Source of the DNA: Monosporascus cannonballus
Lineage: Eukaryota > Ascomycota > Sordariomycetes > Xylariales
NCBI GenBank assembly: GCA_004154925.1
Contig: QJNS01000017.1
Coordinates: 1-64,000, forward strand
Length of the DNA: 64,000 bases
Direction: 5' to 3'
How positions within the stretch are numbered: position 1 is the stretch's first letter; every line of letters starts with the position of its first letter. Of this stretch, positions 11,468 to 23,300 are shown piece by piece. Both the position numbers and the translations under genes were made by a program. The notes under the pieces were generated by a model, which did not search any database, was not told the DNA's origin, and saw nothing but the letters and a program-made list of their open reading frames with translations.

Positions 11468-13111
11468 ATGTCCAAGAGACATGCCTCAGAAGCTCTAGAC
11501 GATGTCCAGGGGATGGACTCTCCTGCATCAAAACGCTCGCGACTCGACGATGGCCCAGAGCTGAACGGTAATGGGACCACCATTTCGACACCGGACGGGA
11601 GGTCGGATGCCAATGAGGATTATGATGGCGATGTTGCCGAAGATGGCGAAGATGCAGGAGATGACTTCGAGGAAGAGCCGGTAAAAGCTCCCATACGACA
11701 AACCGCGCCGACTGAAGGTTACGGCGATCTCTACCTGGACACGATAGATCGCAACGTGCTCGACTTCGACTTCGAAAAATTATGCTCTGTTAGCCTCTCC
11801 AATATAAACGTGTATGCGTGCTTAGTGTGCGGGAAGTATTACCAAGGCAGGGGACCCAAGTCGCACGCCTACTTCCACGCGCTAGACGAGGATCACCACG
11901 TCTTCATCAACATGGAGACCCAGAACGTTTACGTCCTACCGGAGGGCTATGAGGTTAAGAGCAAGTCTCTGGACGACATAAAATACGTGTCAGACCCGCG
12001 GTACACGAGAGAAGAGGTTGTGGAGCTGGATCGCCAGCCGCGGACCGCCTGGACGCTCGACGGAAAAGAGTATACGCCCGGTTTCGTGGGGATGAACAAC
12101 ATCAAGGAAAACGACTACCTCAACGTCGTCGTCCAGGCGCTGTCGCACGTCGCGCCACTACGGAGCTATTTCTTACTAGAAGACCTATCATCGAGGCCCG
12201 AGCTGGTGAAACGGTGCGGCATTCTATTCCGGAAGATATGGAACCCGCGCGCCTTCAAGAACCACGTGTCGCCGCACGAGCTGCTGCAGGAGATCTCGCT
12301 GAAGTCGAACAAGCGCTTCACGTTGACGGCGCAGTCAGACCCCGTCGAGTTCCTGTCCTGGTTCCTCAACAACCTGCACCTGGGGCTGGGCGGCAGCAGG
12401 ACGAAGCCCGGCAGCAGCATAATCCAGCGGATCTTCCAGGGCAAGCTGAAGATGGAGTCGCAGGCGATCACGGCCAAGGCGGACGCGACGGGCGACCGGC
12501 TGCGGTTCGAGGAAGCGGCCGAGGTCCGGACCGACGTCAACCGGTTCCTGCTGCTGACGCTGGACCTGCCGGCGGCGCCGCTGTTCCAGGACGAGCTCGA
12601 GCGCAACATCATCCCGCAGGTGCCGCTGACGACGATCCTGAGCAAGTACGACGGCGTGACGGCGCAGGAGCGGCTCGCGCAGCGCGCACGCTACCGCCTC
12701 CTCCATCCGCTGCCCCCCTACCTCATCTTCCACATCAAGCGCTTCTCGGCCAACAAGTTCGTCGACGAGGAGCGCAACCCGACCATCGTGACGTTCGACG
12801 CGCGCGTCGGCCTCGACGTGGCGCCCTACGCCGAGCCCAGCCCGCGCGACCACCCCCCCGGGGAGCCCGTCTGGTACGACCTCGTCGCCAACGTCGTCCA
12901 CGAGGCCGTGCGCGCCAAGGAGGACGTCGCCGACTCCGGCGAGGAGCGCAAGACCTGGAAGGTCCAGCTCCGCGACAAGGGCCGCGACGAGTGGGTCGTG
13001 TGCCAGGACCTGTTCGTCGAGAAGACGCAGAAGGAGCTGCTGTACCTCGGCGAGTCGTACCTGCAGATCTGGGAGAGGCGGCGGGGCCCCAAGGGGAAGC
13101 GCAAGGCTTGA
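11468..13111 (+). CDS. SAD1: U4/U6.U5 tri-snRNP protein Sad1 (USP39-like inactive USP)
   Basis: A spliceosome protein needed to keep the U4/U6.U5 tri-snRNP assembled. It has a ubiquitin-protease fold without activity. One exon, 547 residues from ATG 11468 (MSKRHASEALDD); an upstream in-frame TTG is ignored. Residues 1-75 are acidic and disordered with a SKRSRL basic patch. A UBP-type zinc finger spans about 84-160 (ACLVCGKYYQGRGPKSHAYF and the His-rich DEDHHVF). The USP-like domain starts near 205 with GFVGMNNIKENDYLNVVVQ. Active USPs have Cys in the GNTCYLN motif; here the equivalent residue is Asp (about D216). The PPYLIFHIKRF strand is kept, but the C-terminal GHY catalytic motif is absent. 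All of this is typical of Sad1/USP39. GC content at third positions rises sharply from about 12,100 to the end, unlike the 5' third. Confidence 0.93.
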   Translation: MSKRHASEALDDVQGMDSPASKRSRLDDGPELNGNGTTISTPDGRSDANEDYDGDVAEDGEDAGDDFEEEPVKAPIRQTAPTEGYGDLYLDTIDRNVLDFDFEKLCSVSLSNINVYACLVCGKYYQGRGPKSHAYFHALDEDHHVFINMETQNVYVLPEGYEVKSKSLDDIKYVSDPRYTREEVVELDRQPRTAWTLDGKEYTPGFVGMNNIKENDYLNVVVQALSHVAPLRSYFLLEDLSSRPELVKRCGILFRKIWNPRAFKNHVSPHELLQEISLKSNKRFTLTAQSDPVEFLSWFLNNLHLGLGGSRTKPGSSIIQRIFQGKLKMESQAITAKADATGDRLRFEEAAEVRTDVNRFLLLTLDLPAAPLFQDELERNIIPQVPLTTILSKYDGVTAQERLAQRARYRLLHPLPPYLIFHIKRFSANKFVDEERNPTIVTFDARVGLDVAPYAEPSPRDHPPGEPVWYDLVANVVHEAVRAKEDVADSGEERKTWKVQLRDKGRDEWVVCQDLFVEKTQKELLYLGESYLQIWERRRGPKGKRKA

Positions 13112-13609
13112 TGGATGACGGTGTAGATAGATAATATGGATAGATTGCGTACGAAGAAGCTCACGATACCATTGCAACCAGAAGTCTTGGATGTGGTAAC
13201 TGATTACGTTGAACTGGGCGACACGCCTGAATTTCCCTTGTTCTCTTTTTAACCTGCGTGCTTACAAGCAGATGAACAATTGTTTATCCCAGCACGCTTT
13301 GGTATGTTTTACTGTACAGCGAGGACGACCTGACGACGTGGCTCCGGACCGATCCTCATTGTTTTTACGTATTCGAGGGCAAAATACACAAAGAGAAGCC
13401 ACTAGGTTTACGAGACAAGGCGGAGTGCCAAAGGCAAGATCCTCTTCATTGCTGGGTATAATGTAAAGAAAGGTGCGTGAAGTATATACAGGAAAATAGT
13501 TTGTGATACAGAAGATTTCTATAGAGCCCTCCAAAACGCCTGGCCCTATGCCCCGGAATGCCCAATCCAACTTGGACGACTCCCCCCCGAAATCGCAACT
13601 AGAGCTCGC
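13112..13609. other. Convergent intergenic region
   Basis: SAD1 (+) and the AA11 gene (-) end toward each other here. The stretch should hold both 3' UTRs and polyadenylation sites. I see no gene or RNA. Confidence 0.5.
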
Positions 13610-14713
13610 TTAGGCCCGGAAACGCCTGGCGGAGCGCTTCTTGCCGGCAGCCACGACGCTCATGCTGGTCGACTGGCCTGGAGTACATTGCGTGCCGGGG
13701 GCCATGAGGGTCGCGACGCTCCACACACCGCTACCGCACTGCTGGAATGAGGTGCCGTCGATGCAGTTGAAGGTACCCTCGGGCGAGCAGGCGCCAGTGA
13801 GAACGCCCGCAGCGCCACCGTTGCCGGCGCCATTGCCAGCACCGTTGGTCGGGGCGGCGGCCGGCGAAGAGACGACAGTGGTCGGGGCCTCGACAACGGG
13901 AGCACTCGTGGGGGCAGTGGCAGTGGTGCTAGGCTCCGCAGTTATGAAGACACCGCCTGGCAGAGTCGCGCTAGGAGTGGCAGCAGCGGTCGAGCTTGCG
14001 GCCGGAGGGGAGTCGGGGGCCTCGGCACCCGGACCACCCTGTTGCTCCGAAACACCCCACGCGCCCAAGTTGTCCTCGAGGGACTTGCCCGGGTAGGCAA
14101 ACTTGAGGTCGGTACCGTCAACCGGCTTCGGTCCAATGCTCATGATGTTGATGACCGTCATATCGGGGAGCGCGTCGTACGCAGCCTGGTCACCCCCGTT
14201 TCCGGTGATCTCGACGGCGCCGCAGTTCATGTAGAATTCGCGGTTACCAATACGGTTGATCCATGTCCAAGCGATAACGCCCTTGCCAGTAGGGAGGTTG
14301 TCAGGGATGGTGAACTCATACTCGTCGGGGGCAATAGCATCTGCGTTGTCACCTGCGTTACCCGCCGCGTTCCTTGCTGGGCAGCCACCCTCAATGCTGT
14401 GGATGACTTTCCAGACCGAGTTCTTAGTAGGCGCAGTGTCGTAGGTGATGCTGATCTGGCAACTGCCTCCACCGTGAACAGCCTGTCCGATGGTCTGAAG
14501 CTTCTGCTTCGAGCCCTGAGGATAGACGTTGGCTTCACCATTGGCGTACGTCTCGGGTCCAGTGTACTTGCAAGGGAAGTTGCTACCGTCGTCCGCCAAG
14601 GGGCCGTTGCCTCCAAGGTTTTGCGAGGGGAAGGGCACGGGGTTCTTCATCAACATGTGGGCATTGGCAACAGCCAGGAGCCCGGCGGCAGCGAGAGTCT
14701 TAGTGAAGTACAT
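13610..14713 (-). CDS. AA11 lytic polysaccharide monooxygenase with X278-like module
   Basis: A secreted copper enzyme expected to cut chitin oxidatively (family AA11). Single exon, 367 residues. Residues 1-18 are a signal peptide ending AVANA; cleavage leaves His19 as the new N-terminus (HMLMKNPVPF), the first ligand of the copper histidine brace. The second ligand is His80 in GQAVHGGGSCQ, and the axial Tyr is Tyr161 in NREFYMNCGAVEI. The catalytic domain runs to about residue 222 (KFAYPGKSLEDNLGAWG). A Pro/Ala/Thr/Ser-rich linker (about 223-305) follows, then a four-cysteine X278-like chitin-associated module (about 307-346: ACSPEGTFNC, FQQCGSGVW, TQCTPGQS). The last ten residues are strongly basic (GKKRSARRFRA), which is odd for a secreted enzyme and might be trimmed. 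The role is chitin remodelling of its own wall or of other fungi and arthropods (inference). Confidence 0.92.
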   Translation of the reverse strand: MYFTKTLAAAGLLAVANAHMLMKNPVPFPSQNLGGNGPLADDGSNFPCKYTGPETYANGEANVYPQGSKQKLQTIGQAVHGGGSCQISITYDTAPTKNSVWKVIHSIEGGCPARNAAGNAGDNADAIAPDEYEFTIPDNLPTGKGVIAWTWINRIGNREFYMNCGAVEITGNGGDQAAYDALPDMTVINIMSIGPKPVDGTDLKFAYPGKSLEDNLGAWGVSEQQGGPGAEAPDSPPAASSTAAATPSATLPGGVFITAEPSTTATAPTSAPVVEAPTTVVSSPAAAPTNGAGNGAGNGGAAGVLTGACSPEGTFNCIDGTSFQQCGSGVWSVATLMAPGTQCTPGQSTSMSVVAAGKKRSARRFRA

Positions 14714-14860
14714 ATTGTTGAGTGTGAGATGTTTCCGTTCCAGCGAGAAACCTCGAAATGATGTAAGAAGTGAATGGTAAGTGATTGGTGTTGCTTCTAA
14801 AACTGGTGTTCGTAGTGGTGTCTAATGAGAAGTGAGTTAGTTCGTGGTTAGGACATGAGA

Positions 14861-14868
14861 TTTATATA
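14861..14868 (-). promoter_or_regulatory. Candidate TATA box of the AA11 gene
   Basis: On the minus strand the sequence reads TATATAAA, about 150 bases upstream of the AA11 start codon. Spacing and match fit a core promoter with a 5' UTR of about 110-120 bases. This is a sequence match only. Confidence 0.45.
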
Positions 14869-17800
14869 CCCGGGTGATATGCTATGTCTTTGTCCTGACA
14901 GTCTTAAAGGAGCGTAGAGAAACAAATGAAACCCTCTTCGTGTTTCTTCACGATCTCCTTGATGAGCACAAGGCAGCGGGTGGACAAAGCTATTATGGCG
15001 GGCCGAGAGAATAGGCTAGCAGAAAAAGACGAGGGATTTACTGACCTCAACCGCTTTGTTTCTAGCAAGGGAACAAAGCTTAAACGATCAGTTGACAGAG
15101 AGCGAGATCGAGGTGATTCTTTTCTTGAGTGGGACTCAAAGGACAGTACTGCTCCAGGCGGTTTAAGTCGAAGAAACACAGGTCCAGGAAAAGGACTAGC
15201 CTTAAAAGAGTGAAAGAGGGACTCTCGTAGAGATGCTGGTGTCGTAGAGACTGCTGCCACAGGCGTGAAGAGAGAAGAAACGACACGAACGACTTGAGCG
15301 GCTCTTGATGCAGTCTTATAATCGCCAAAAGAAGGGCAAAAAAAGATGGAGGACGATTACAGTAACTCGGCCTAGTCATGTACAGTGACGGGATAGTCAG
15401 CGACTAGCCTTGGCTTCTGCAGGAACAGTCGTTGAGTTGACACCGATTGGACATGACAATAGTGGAGTAGAAATTGGGTTCCCTCCCTACCTCCTAAGGG
15501 GGATCCGCTTAGAGCCTATAAAAAATGCCCGGTCCATGAGCCGGGAGGTAAGTGGCAACGGAGACTAGCCAGTAGAGCTTAGCCATGGCGATCATTCGTG
15601 AGCGTTCCGAAGCAGGCCAGGTCGGGGGGGGGGGAAAGAAGGGAAACAATTCTAACATATGATAGGCTCACTTGAGATTTCGTGGCTTGCTTCGTACTGG
15701 CTTAGCAGACCAACGACTGGTTGGTCTGGAAGGTTTCATTGCAGGCACCTGAAATTCCTTTTGGAGCGGTTCAAGAAGGTCGCCAAAAAAGAAAAGGACC
15801 CCTGAATCGGTCTCAGGATGGGAGGAGATCGTGATATCCAGGAAAGGGCTGATGACTGGTCCATAGTGAAACCCTTATCGATTTCATAGTCTTGCGCCAG
15901 CCCGAGGATTTACAATGACGGGAATTAATCTCATCAACTCGACGCATTGTCATGATTACAGGCTGAATTGACGTCAAAGCTGAGACTCAGAAAGGAAAAG
16001 AAGCTTGTCGGCCAATCAAGCGGGTCGCCCGATTCGGTCGCACTTGGCCGCCAATCAGGTCACCATTCGGCCGCACTGGCTTCCGCTGGCGATGTCACCT
16101 CGGGGTGACGAAATGCTGCAACACATGCGGGGTGGCGCATTTGAAGATTTTCTCAGGGGCTGCTTAGGACTTGATATCTGGATGACCTTCCTTTCAACTC
16201 TGAAGTCTACAACGCGAATGCAGAGGCGAACTCAGCCACTTGCTGGAGCCTCAAGCCTCCCACTGTACTTTAATCGGGAATCATGTCAAATCGGGAAACA
16301 TGTCTAAGTGGGCTCCTTCGTATTAGGTCGTTAGGTACAACATGGTGTAGGTACCAGAAACCGAAGTTCTCCAGAGTCGGTACCCGGCCGGTCAGGGGTA
16401 AATTTTCCTGCTATGGGGGGGCCTGCACCGATTTGTCCCTTTGCCGTGGCCGATGGAACGCTGAGCCCCTTTGCCCCTCCCTAGTCCCCTCGTGGCCCCC
16501 CCCCCCTTTTTTAATCGAATACTTGGCTTTTGCCTTCTTAGGCTTTCTGCACGAGGCAGGGGTTATGGAAAGCTAACGAATGATTTGTCAATGTGAGGAA
16601 TTTATTAGGTTACTTAGCATGCTGATGGTGAAACAATGTCGGTTTCGGGGATTTGTGAGGATGCGGCCTATGAACTTTGCCATATCGCTTGCAGTCAATC
16701 ACATCAATTGATGTCGGTCTACTTAAGACAATATGTAAGTACCGTTTACTGCGCGCTGGAACCTAGTAGGTACCAGTAATTTTTGTGTGCACGCCGGCCA
16801 TCACCTCCTGCGCATGCCTGTTAGTGAAGGGAAGGGGGAAAGAAAGTGCAGAATTGCCTGCGGAGGCGGCAACCCCACGTTTATTAGCCTATGGGAGTCT
16901 GTTTGATTATTAGCAACTACACGTATACTGGAATCGATTGGCTACGATGCCACGGTATCTCGTATGCAAGTTTAGACTAAACCGTTTGCTCGGAGCCCAA
17001 ACCGAACCGCTGAAAGATGCCACCTTGTCACCTTTCGAGAAAGCAGAAGCGAGAGCTCGTGCCACCGAGCTCATGTCTGGTATAATCAAGCTATGTGCTC
17101 CAGGTATATTGCCAGCCAATGCCGCTGGTGATATGGAAGGGATGCATCGCCAGATTACCTTCTGCGCAACTCGACAAGAAAGGAGAAGAGAGCAAAGAAC
17201 CAAATCCTGATCATCATCAACTCCTAACAGATGCGCCACTGTCTCCAAATCGATCCGCTGAACTCAATATTGGAGCTACTGAGTAGTAAGTAATTCATGC
17301 ATGTACCGGTAGTATTTGCTACTCTCCCCCACGCACTTCAATTGTAATGGGATTAGGGTCGCTCAGCTCAACATTCGAACAGGCGCTGGTGTGAACTGGA
17401 CGAGAAGCTTTCAGCCACGACTACTACACTTACTGTATTATTGGAAGTGACGTTGCTTTGGAGGGGCTTGTGAGTTCGTATAATACCCAGTTCTTGTCAG
17501 GCAAACTTTTATCGGCCAAGCCGCCGGCCCAGGGTGGGTCCAGGTCCCCCGGCTGCGGGCCAGCCCCAGGACCAACCTGGTATAATGCCGACGCTAACGG
17601 CGGCACTTGTATACGTATCCGTGTACGTACATCCTTCTGGTGAGGACTCCAATTGAGAGCTCGGGCGACATACGGAAAGCATGTGACAGATATAGCAAAG
17701 AGGGAGAATTTGAAATTTAGCATCTTACGCAATCATCGTGTTTGTCAAATGGAGATCGCCTGTTTCGCTTAGCTCGTGAGCGCGATGGTGGGTCACGGCC

Positions 17801-18411
17801 CGGACTGCGATTGTTCTGTCAAACCAACTGGCCTCGACCTCGGCACCGCTGCAGCCTTATTTGAAAATGCACCTTCTTGTAACGGGTGAAGGCTGGGTCA
17901 CCTGAACTGAATGAAGGCTGATTAGGAATGCTTATCCGACCACTTTGGCGGCCAGTTTCGCTCTTGGGAAGTTACGTATTTAGACAAAGTTGGCAGGTCT
18001 AGCCATGGTCGCTGACACTGGTAGGCATCCTAAATCTCAAGCAGTTTCGACTGAGGCCAACTCATTTTCAGCAATCTCGGTATTACTATGAGAGCGTCTG
18101 TTAGTAGGCCTTAATTACATTTGTTTTCAGGGTCTTAAGCGAACATCCACAAAGATCCAACATCGTGTCTCATAGCCGAACAGAACGGCCTAACGTTATG
18201 GTAGTTCGTAGGTTGAGTGGCAGGCCTTTCCCACGACAGCGTCACAGACCGGTTCGGAGTGCTGGTGGCCAGTCATACTCGTATCGTTTTGCCATAGCAG
18301 GTAGCAGTCTGGTCCCCGTGGCGGTCTTGGACATCCTACGACGAGTTAGCTATCTCAAACAGGCAGGCCGGGCCGGCTCATCGGCGCCTGAGAGCCTAGC
18401 CCCTGAGCTTT
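14869..18411. other. Long intergenic stretch (3.5 kb), no gene recognised
   Basis: After the AA11 promoter I find only short overlapping open frames (14926-15213, 16005-16307, 16938-17210 +; 17430-17732 -). None has a family motif or a convincing splice context. Homopolymer runs occur (G near 15626-15635, C near 16498-16506). A GC-rich patch lies at about 17510-17580. It may contain regulatory DNA, a non-coding transcript or old debris. Confidence 0.4.
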
Positions 18412-19251
18412 TCATCCGTATAACACCAAGCACTTACATACGGCCGCCGACTGTTGCTCGCCGTCAATCTCTCGAGGGGTAATGTGGTCGGTATCCTCGA
18501 AACCATAATCCTCGCGAGCCCATTTCTTCATCTTTTGAGTCCGAAACTCCTTGAAATCCCACTCGCGGTCCTCCAAATACTGCGGTGACATGAAGATGTA
18601 GGTCTCGCACTCGACCTCTTCGCCCTCGACATTGCCCTCCCCCTTGTCATTTCCGGCCTTGGTCAGGAGACGGACCTTGACCGTTCGTCGCTCGTACTCG
18701 CTGCCCTCAAACTGGTCCAGTTTGGCCATGTTCGCATCCGTTAGTCCTGTGACGTACGTCCCACGGACCTCGTGGTCCGGATCGGGCGTAATTCCTGGAT
18801 AGTCCGCATGCTCGACGCGGCTACGAATTAGGATATTAGCCTTAGATGGTAAATGTCACAAGGAAGGCACTTCAACCCCATCCTAAGATCGACATGCTGA
18901 ACGACGCATGTTGCCTAAGAGAAAGGCCCCGGAGTATATGATGTTTACTGACCGTCGGCAGTATCCATGAAGGATTGCAGGCTGGAAGCGGTGGAGACTT
19001 CTGAGCACGGCTACGTTGTCCGTCGCGAACCTATAGCAGACTGTGAAGAAAACTTCCGGGGCCATCTAGTTACATATGTATAAGCCAACGAGCCCATCTC
19101 TAGGTGGATGAGATAAGCCTCACCAAGGTGCCTATCGATAGTTAGCGCCAGACATTAGTCTATAATATCGGCAATATATGCACGTATACTGACCATAAAA
19201 GAAAGCTGAATGCGTGCGTTCCGATGGGACGCCCTGCGAATCAGCTGCCAT
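18412..19251 (-). CDS. AIG2-like / gamma-glutamylcyclotransferase-fold protein, with micro-exon
   Basis: A small cytosolic protein of the AIG2-like family, whose fold is shared with gamma-glutamyl(amine)cyclotransferases. The substrate is not known. Four exons: 19251-19194, 19131-19124 (8 nt), 19065-18953 and 18820-18412. They total 588 nt, 195 residues. Exon 1 starts MAADSQG and ends in SAFFYG; the 8-nt exon supplies GCACCTTG, which completes the YGTL motif; exon 3 starts MAPEVFFTVCY. Together they rebuild the substrate-loop signature FFYGTLMAPEVFF. The third join gives HGYCRRRVEHADYPG, and the last exon has GTYVTGLTDANMAKLDQFEG and SEYERRTVKVRL, with the expected catalytic-type Glu in the FEG motif. 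All four junctions use GT-AG and keep phase. The C-terminus is uncertain: a GTATGT/GTAAGT site near 18440 might start another intron, which would change the last few residues. Confidence 0.83.
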
Positions 19252-20369
19252 GGCTATCGAAAGATATGGTATAGATGCTAGAGCCTGCCTGCCAGTCCTT
19301 GTTAGTCTGAGATTGTTATCGTGCGAGTCCAAACTCAACTTAACAATACGTTTTTCGCCCCGCAAACGAAGAAATACAATCGGACGCGTGTGTAATTCAA
19401 TCAATGAAGCCGAATCTGTGCAATTGGAAGTCTTGAGGGAAATGTCTCTGCTGACTTATTGGTGGTATCTTGTGAGCTGGTTCTGGTTTTGAGTGCGGAT
19501 ACCCGGGCTTCGAAGTGGATCCAGGGACCGAGATCGCAGGACAATTACTTGAATTAAAGTGCTTCTGATGACGTTGTACGAAGTAGAATCTCCTGTATCA
19601 AAGGATTACGTAGTAATAATGTATTCGTGTTTCTATTGTATCTGTCCTACGGTGGGTGGTTCCTTGCTTCTGTAGTATCTTTTCCGTTCATCTAATATAA
19701 CTGCAGGTGCCCAGTACATGACGATGCGGGAAGTTTAGCCTCCCCTTACCTTGTAGAAGGTAAGCGATACCTAAGATAAGATCTTGTTGATAAGATAACA
19801 GGACGGCTTAGTCCAGCAGGAAGGAGCGTTCAACCTGATTGGGAACGCCCGCAGTTGCCAAGCTTCCAAGCAACCAATGATCTCGCGGAAGCTCAGACGG
19901 TTGCTAGTATTTCCGTTGCCTAGCGCAAGTGATTTCTCGAAGCTGCTGCCCACTCCCCAAGTCCTCCCGCGTCTCTTTCGCGAATCTCATGTTAGAGAAT
20001 CCGAGCTTTCTGCCTCGTCATATTTCAAGAGTACAGGTGATATAGCGTTGTGTTGTTCTGATCGTCTCCCAAGGCTTCCCCTCTTACATTCATGGATAAT
20101 TTGTGATACCCCACCATTCTTTCTTTACGTACATTGAGCGAGACACACTTCTAAAGGCTCCGTCCTGTTGCTCTTTTCTCCCGTCGATATTGCCTTCTTC
20201 CTACATCCGCCAGCAAGGACTGACTTACGACGTCCTTTGTATACAACACACCGACCAACCGTCACCAACCTTGAAGGACTTTCCCACTTAGTGTTATGAC
20301 GAGTGCACGAGACTGACTACATTCGTATGGACGCTTTAATCGCATTGCGCGCATGTAGAAGTCGCAATC
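19252..20369. other. Divergent promoter region between AIG2-like gene and TRA1
   Basis: The two genes are transcribed away from each other, so this 1.1 kb must serve both. Pyrimidine-rich stretches lie just upstream of TRA1 (about 20150-20290). I see no gene. Confidence 0.45.
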
Positions 20370-23300
20370 ATGTCGGGGCCAGCATTTGACGACATCGTCA
20401 AGCGATTGACGACCCCAGAAACTGGTAAGCTCCCAATAGGGTGGCGCCTGGCTCTTGTTGAGCTCCCATGCCGAACTTCTACTCTGGGGTGTCCTGCAAG
20501 CTTGGAACTAACCCCTTGTTTCCCTAGAGCCGAAAGCCAAGCTTGATGCAGCCATTGCACTACGCGATAGCTTGGATCACTATACCAATGGCCCTAACTA
20601 TAGCATCTTTCTTAAGCGGGTGATGCCGTTATTCATCAACATCCTTCGAGGACCATGCATCTTCCAAAGCATATCACCGGAGCAGGTAACGGGTCTCCCA
20701 CGTTCCATGCTTGGACCCCTGCTGACTTCGTCGTCCAGAAACTCCGGAACTGCATCCTCGAGATCCTCCACCGATTACCAACTCAGCAAACCTCGCCGGA
20801 ACCGTTCGAACCATATGCCGGGGAGATAGTCGACCTTCTGATGAGCCTTGTGCGGAACGACAACGAGGACAATGCTACGTTGTGTGTCAAGATAATATCG
20901 GACAACATGCGCCATCAGCCCAAGGTCCTCCACACGAAAGTTCAGCCGTTCCTGAACTTGATTCAGGAGCTTTTTGAACAGATGGAAAAGGTCGTGCGGG
21001 AACAGCTGGACAGTACATCTATCAACCCTAACGCGGCTGGACCGCCGTCCACACCTGGTAGTACTCAGACGAACTTTCAGTCGCCCCGGCCCGGATCGCC
21101 TGTCGCGTCAGTCACCGACCTCGGTCAAGATCTCCAACAGCAGAGCCGGCCCCTGTTAAAAGGGATGCAGTCGTTTAAGGTCTTATCGGAGTGCCCGATC
21201 ATAGTGGTGTCCGTTTTCCAGACCTACCGGAACCTGATCCAACAGAACGTCAAGGCGTTTGTGCCGCTCATCAAGTCGGTTCTTTGCGTCCAGGCGAAAG
21301 GTCAAGAGCAGGCGCATGCAGAAGCGAAGGCTAAGGGTGTAGTCTTTGCCGGTGTTAGCCCTAATATCAAGAACCGCGCAGCCTTTGGCGAGTTCATCAC
21401 GGCCCAGGTTAAGACAATGAGTTTCTTAGCTTATCTACTACGCCAATATTCTAGTCAGCTAGCGGACTTCCTGCCTACGCTACCCGAGATCATCGTCCGC
21501 CTCCTGCAAGACTGTCCAAGGGAGAAGTCCGCCGCTCGCAAGGAACTTCTAGTTGCTATCCGGCACATCATCAATTTCAATTTCCGTAAGATCTTCCTTC
21601 CCAAGATCGACGAGCTGCTTGAAGAGAAGACTTTGATCGGCGATGGCTTAACGGTTTACGACACTATGCGACCTTTGGCATACAGCATGCTAGCAGACTT
21701 GATACATCATGTCCGCGACTCTCTGTCGCCTGCCCAGATTCGTAAGACGGTGGAGGTTTACACGAGGAACCTGCAAGACAACTTCCCTGGCACGAGCTTC
21801 CAGACTATGAGCGCGAAGCTTCTGTTGAACATGGCGGAGTGCATCGCCAAGATGCAAAACAAAGTAGATGCTCGGCATTATCTCCTCATGATCCTTAATG
21901 CGATCGGCGATAAGTTTGCGGCTATGAACAGGCAATACCCCAATGCTGTGAAGCTTTCTAAGCTATATAGCCAACAGGCGAGTGAACAGACGCCCGAGAC
22001 GTACCTTGCCGACAAGGAGCACCCGCCTGAATGGGACGAGACGGACATCTTTACCGCTATGCCAATTAAGACGTCGAACCCCCGGGACCGTCACGCTGAC
22101 CCAGTAAACGACAACAAATTTCTGTTCAAGAATCTGATGAACGGTCTCAAGAACACTTTTTACCAGCTTAAGACATGCAACGCAGCGTCTCAGGTTGATG
22201 CTAATAATGCGCCAGCGCATTGGCAGGATGTGTCGTACGGGTTCTCGGCGGAAGAAGTCAGGGTCATTATCAAACTTTTTCGGGAGGGAGCTTACGTATT
22301 TCGTTACTATGAGATTGAGAAACCCGCAGCCGAATCGCAATATGCCTCCCCAGTAGAGTATATGGCGAATTTCTACATGGTGTCTAGTAGCAAGGAAGCA
22401 AAGGATCTCCTCGAGACGTTTGCGACGGTTTTTCATTGCATCGACCCTGCCACTTTTCATGAAGTTTTCCAGCAGGAGGTACCACGGCTTTATGAGATGA
22501 TCTTTGAGCACACAGCCCTTCTACACATCCCGCAGTTTTTCCTAGCGAGCGAAGCTACTTCGCCGAGCTTCTGCGGAATGCTCTTGAAATTCCTTATGGA
22601 ACGGATCGGTGATGTTGGTTCAGCCGACGTTAAGAAGTCTTCGATTCTTCTTCGCCTCTTCAAGCTTGCGTTTATGGCTGTTACTCTGTTCGCGAACCAG
22701 AACGAGAAAGTCTTGCTTCCTCACGTTGTGGACATCGTTACGAAATCAATTGAGCTGTCTACTAAAGCAGAGGAGCCTATGAACTATTTCTTGCTACTTC
22801 GGTCATTATTCCGGAGCATTGGTGGCGGAAAATTTGAGCATCTCTACAAGCAAATCTTGCCGCTTCTCGAGATGTTGCTCGATGTTCTCAACACCCTTCT
22901 TATGGCTGCTCGTAAACCGGCCGAACGGGACTTGTACGTTGAACTATGTCTAACGGTCCCCGCACGCCTCAGCAACTTGCTTCCTCATCTAAGCTTTTTG
23001 ATGAGGCCCTTGGTGGTAGCCCTCCGAGCCGGGACGGATCTCGTGGGCCAAGGACTGCGCACGCTTGAGCTCTGCGTTGATAATCTCACGGCTGACTATC
23101 TGGACCCTATCATGGCTCCAGTCATCGAAGAACTCATGAACGCACTATTCGAGCATTTGAAACCGCATCCTTACAGCCACTTCCATGCGCATACAACGAT
23201 GCGTATTTTAGGCAAGTTGGGCGGTCGAAACCGGAAATTCATGACGGACTCGCTCCCCGTCAATTATCAGCGCTATGCCGATGACCCGGCAAGCTTCGAC

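Noticed and set aside
12214..13177. Long overlapping open frames on both strands inside SAD1 (12214-13134 + and 13177-12335 -)
   Set aside because: They are shadows created by the high third-position GC of SAD1; composition is Arg/Gly/Ala- or Leu/Val-rich with no family motif, while SAD1 itself is clear.
13641..14761. Plus-strand open frames opposite the AA11 gene
   Set aside because: They are antisense to a well-supported secreted enzyme and have no recognisable domain.
14926..15213. 95-codon open frame upstream of the AA11 gene
   Set aside because: Charged but without any family motif, close to the AA11 promoter, and no splice or start context that stands out.
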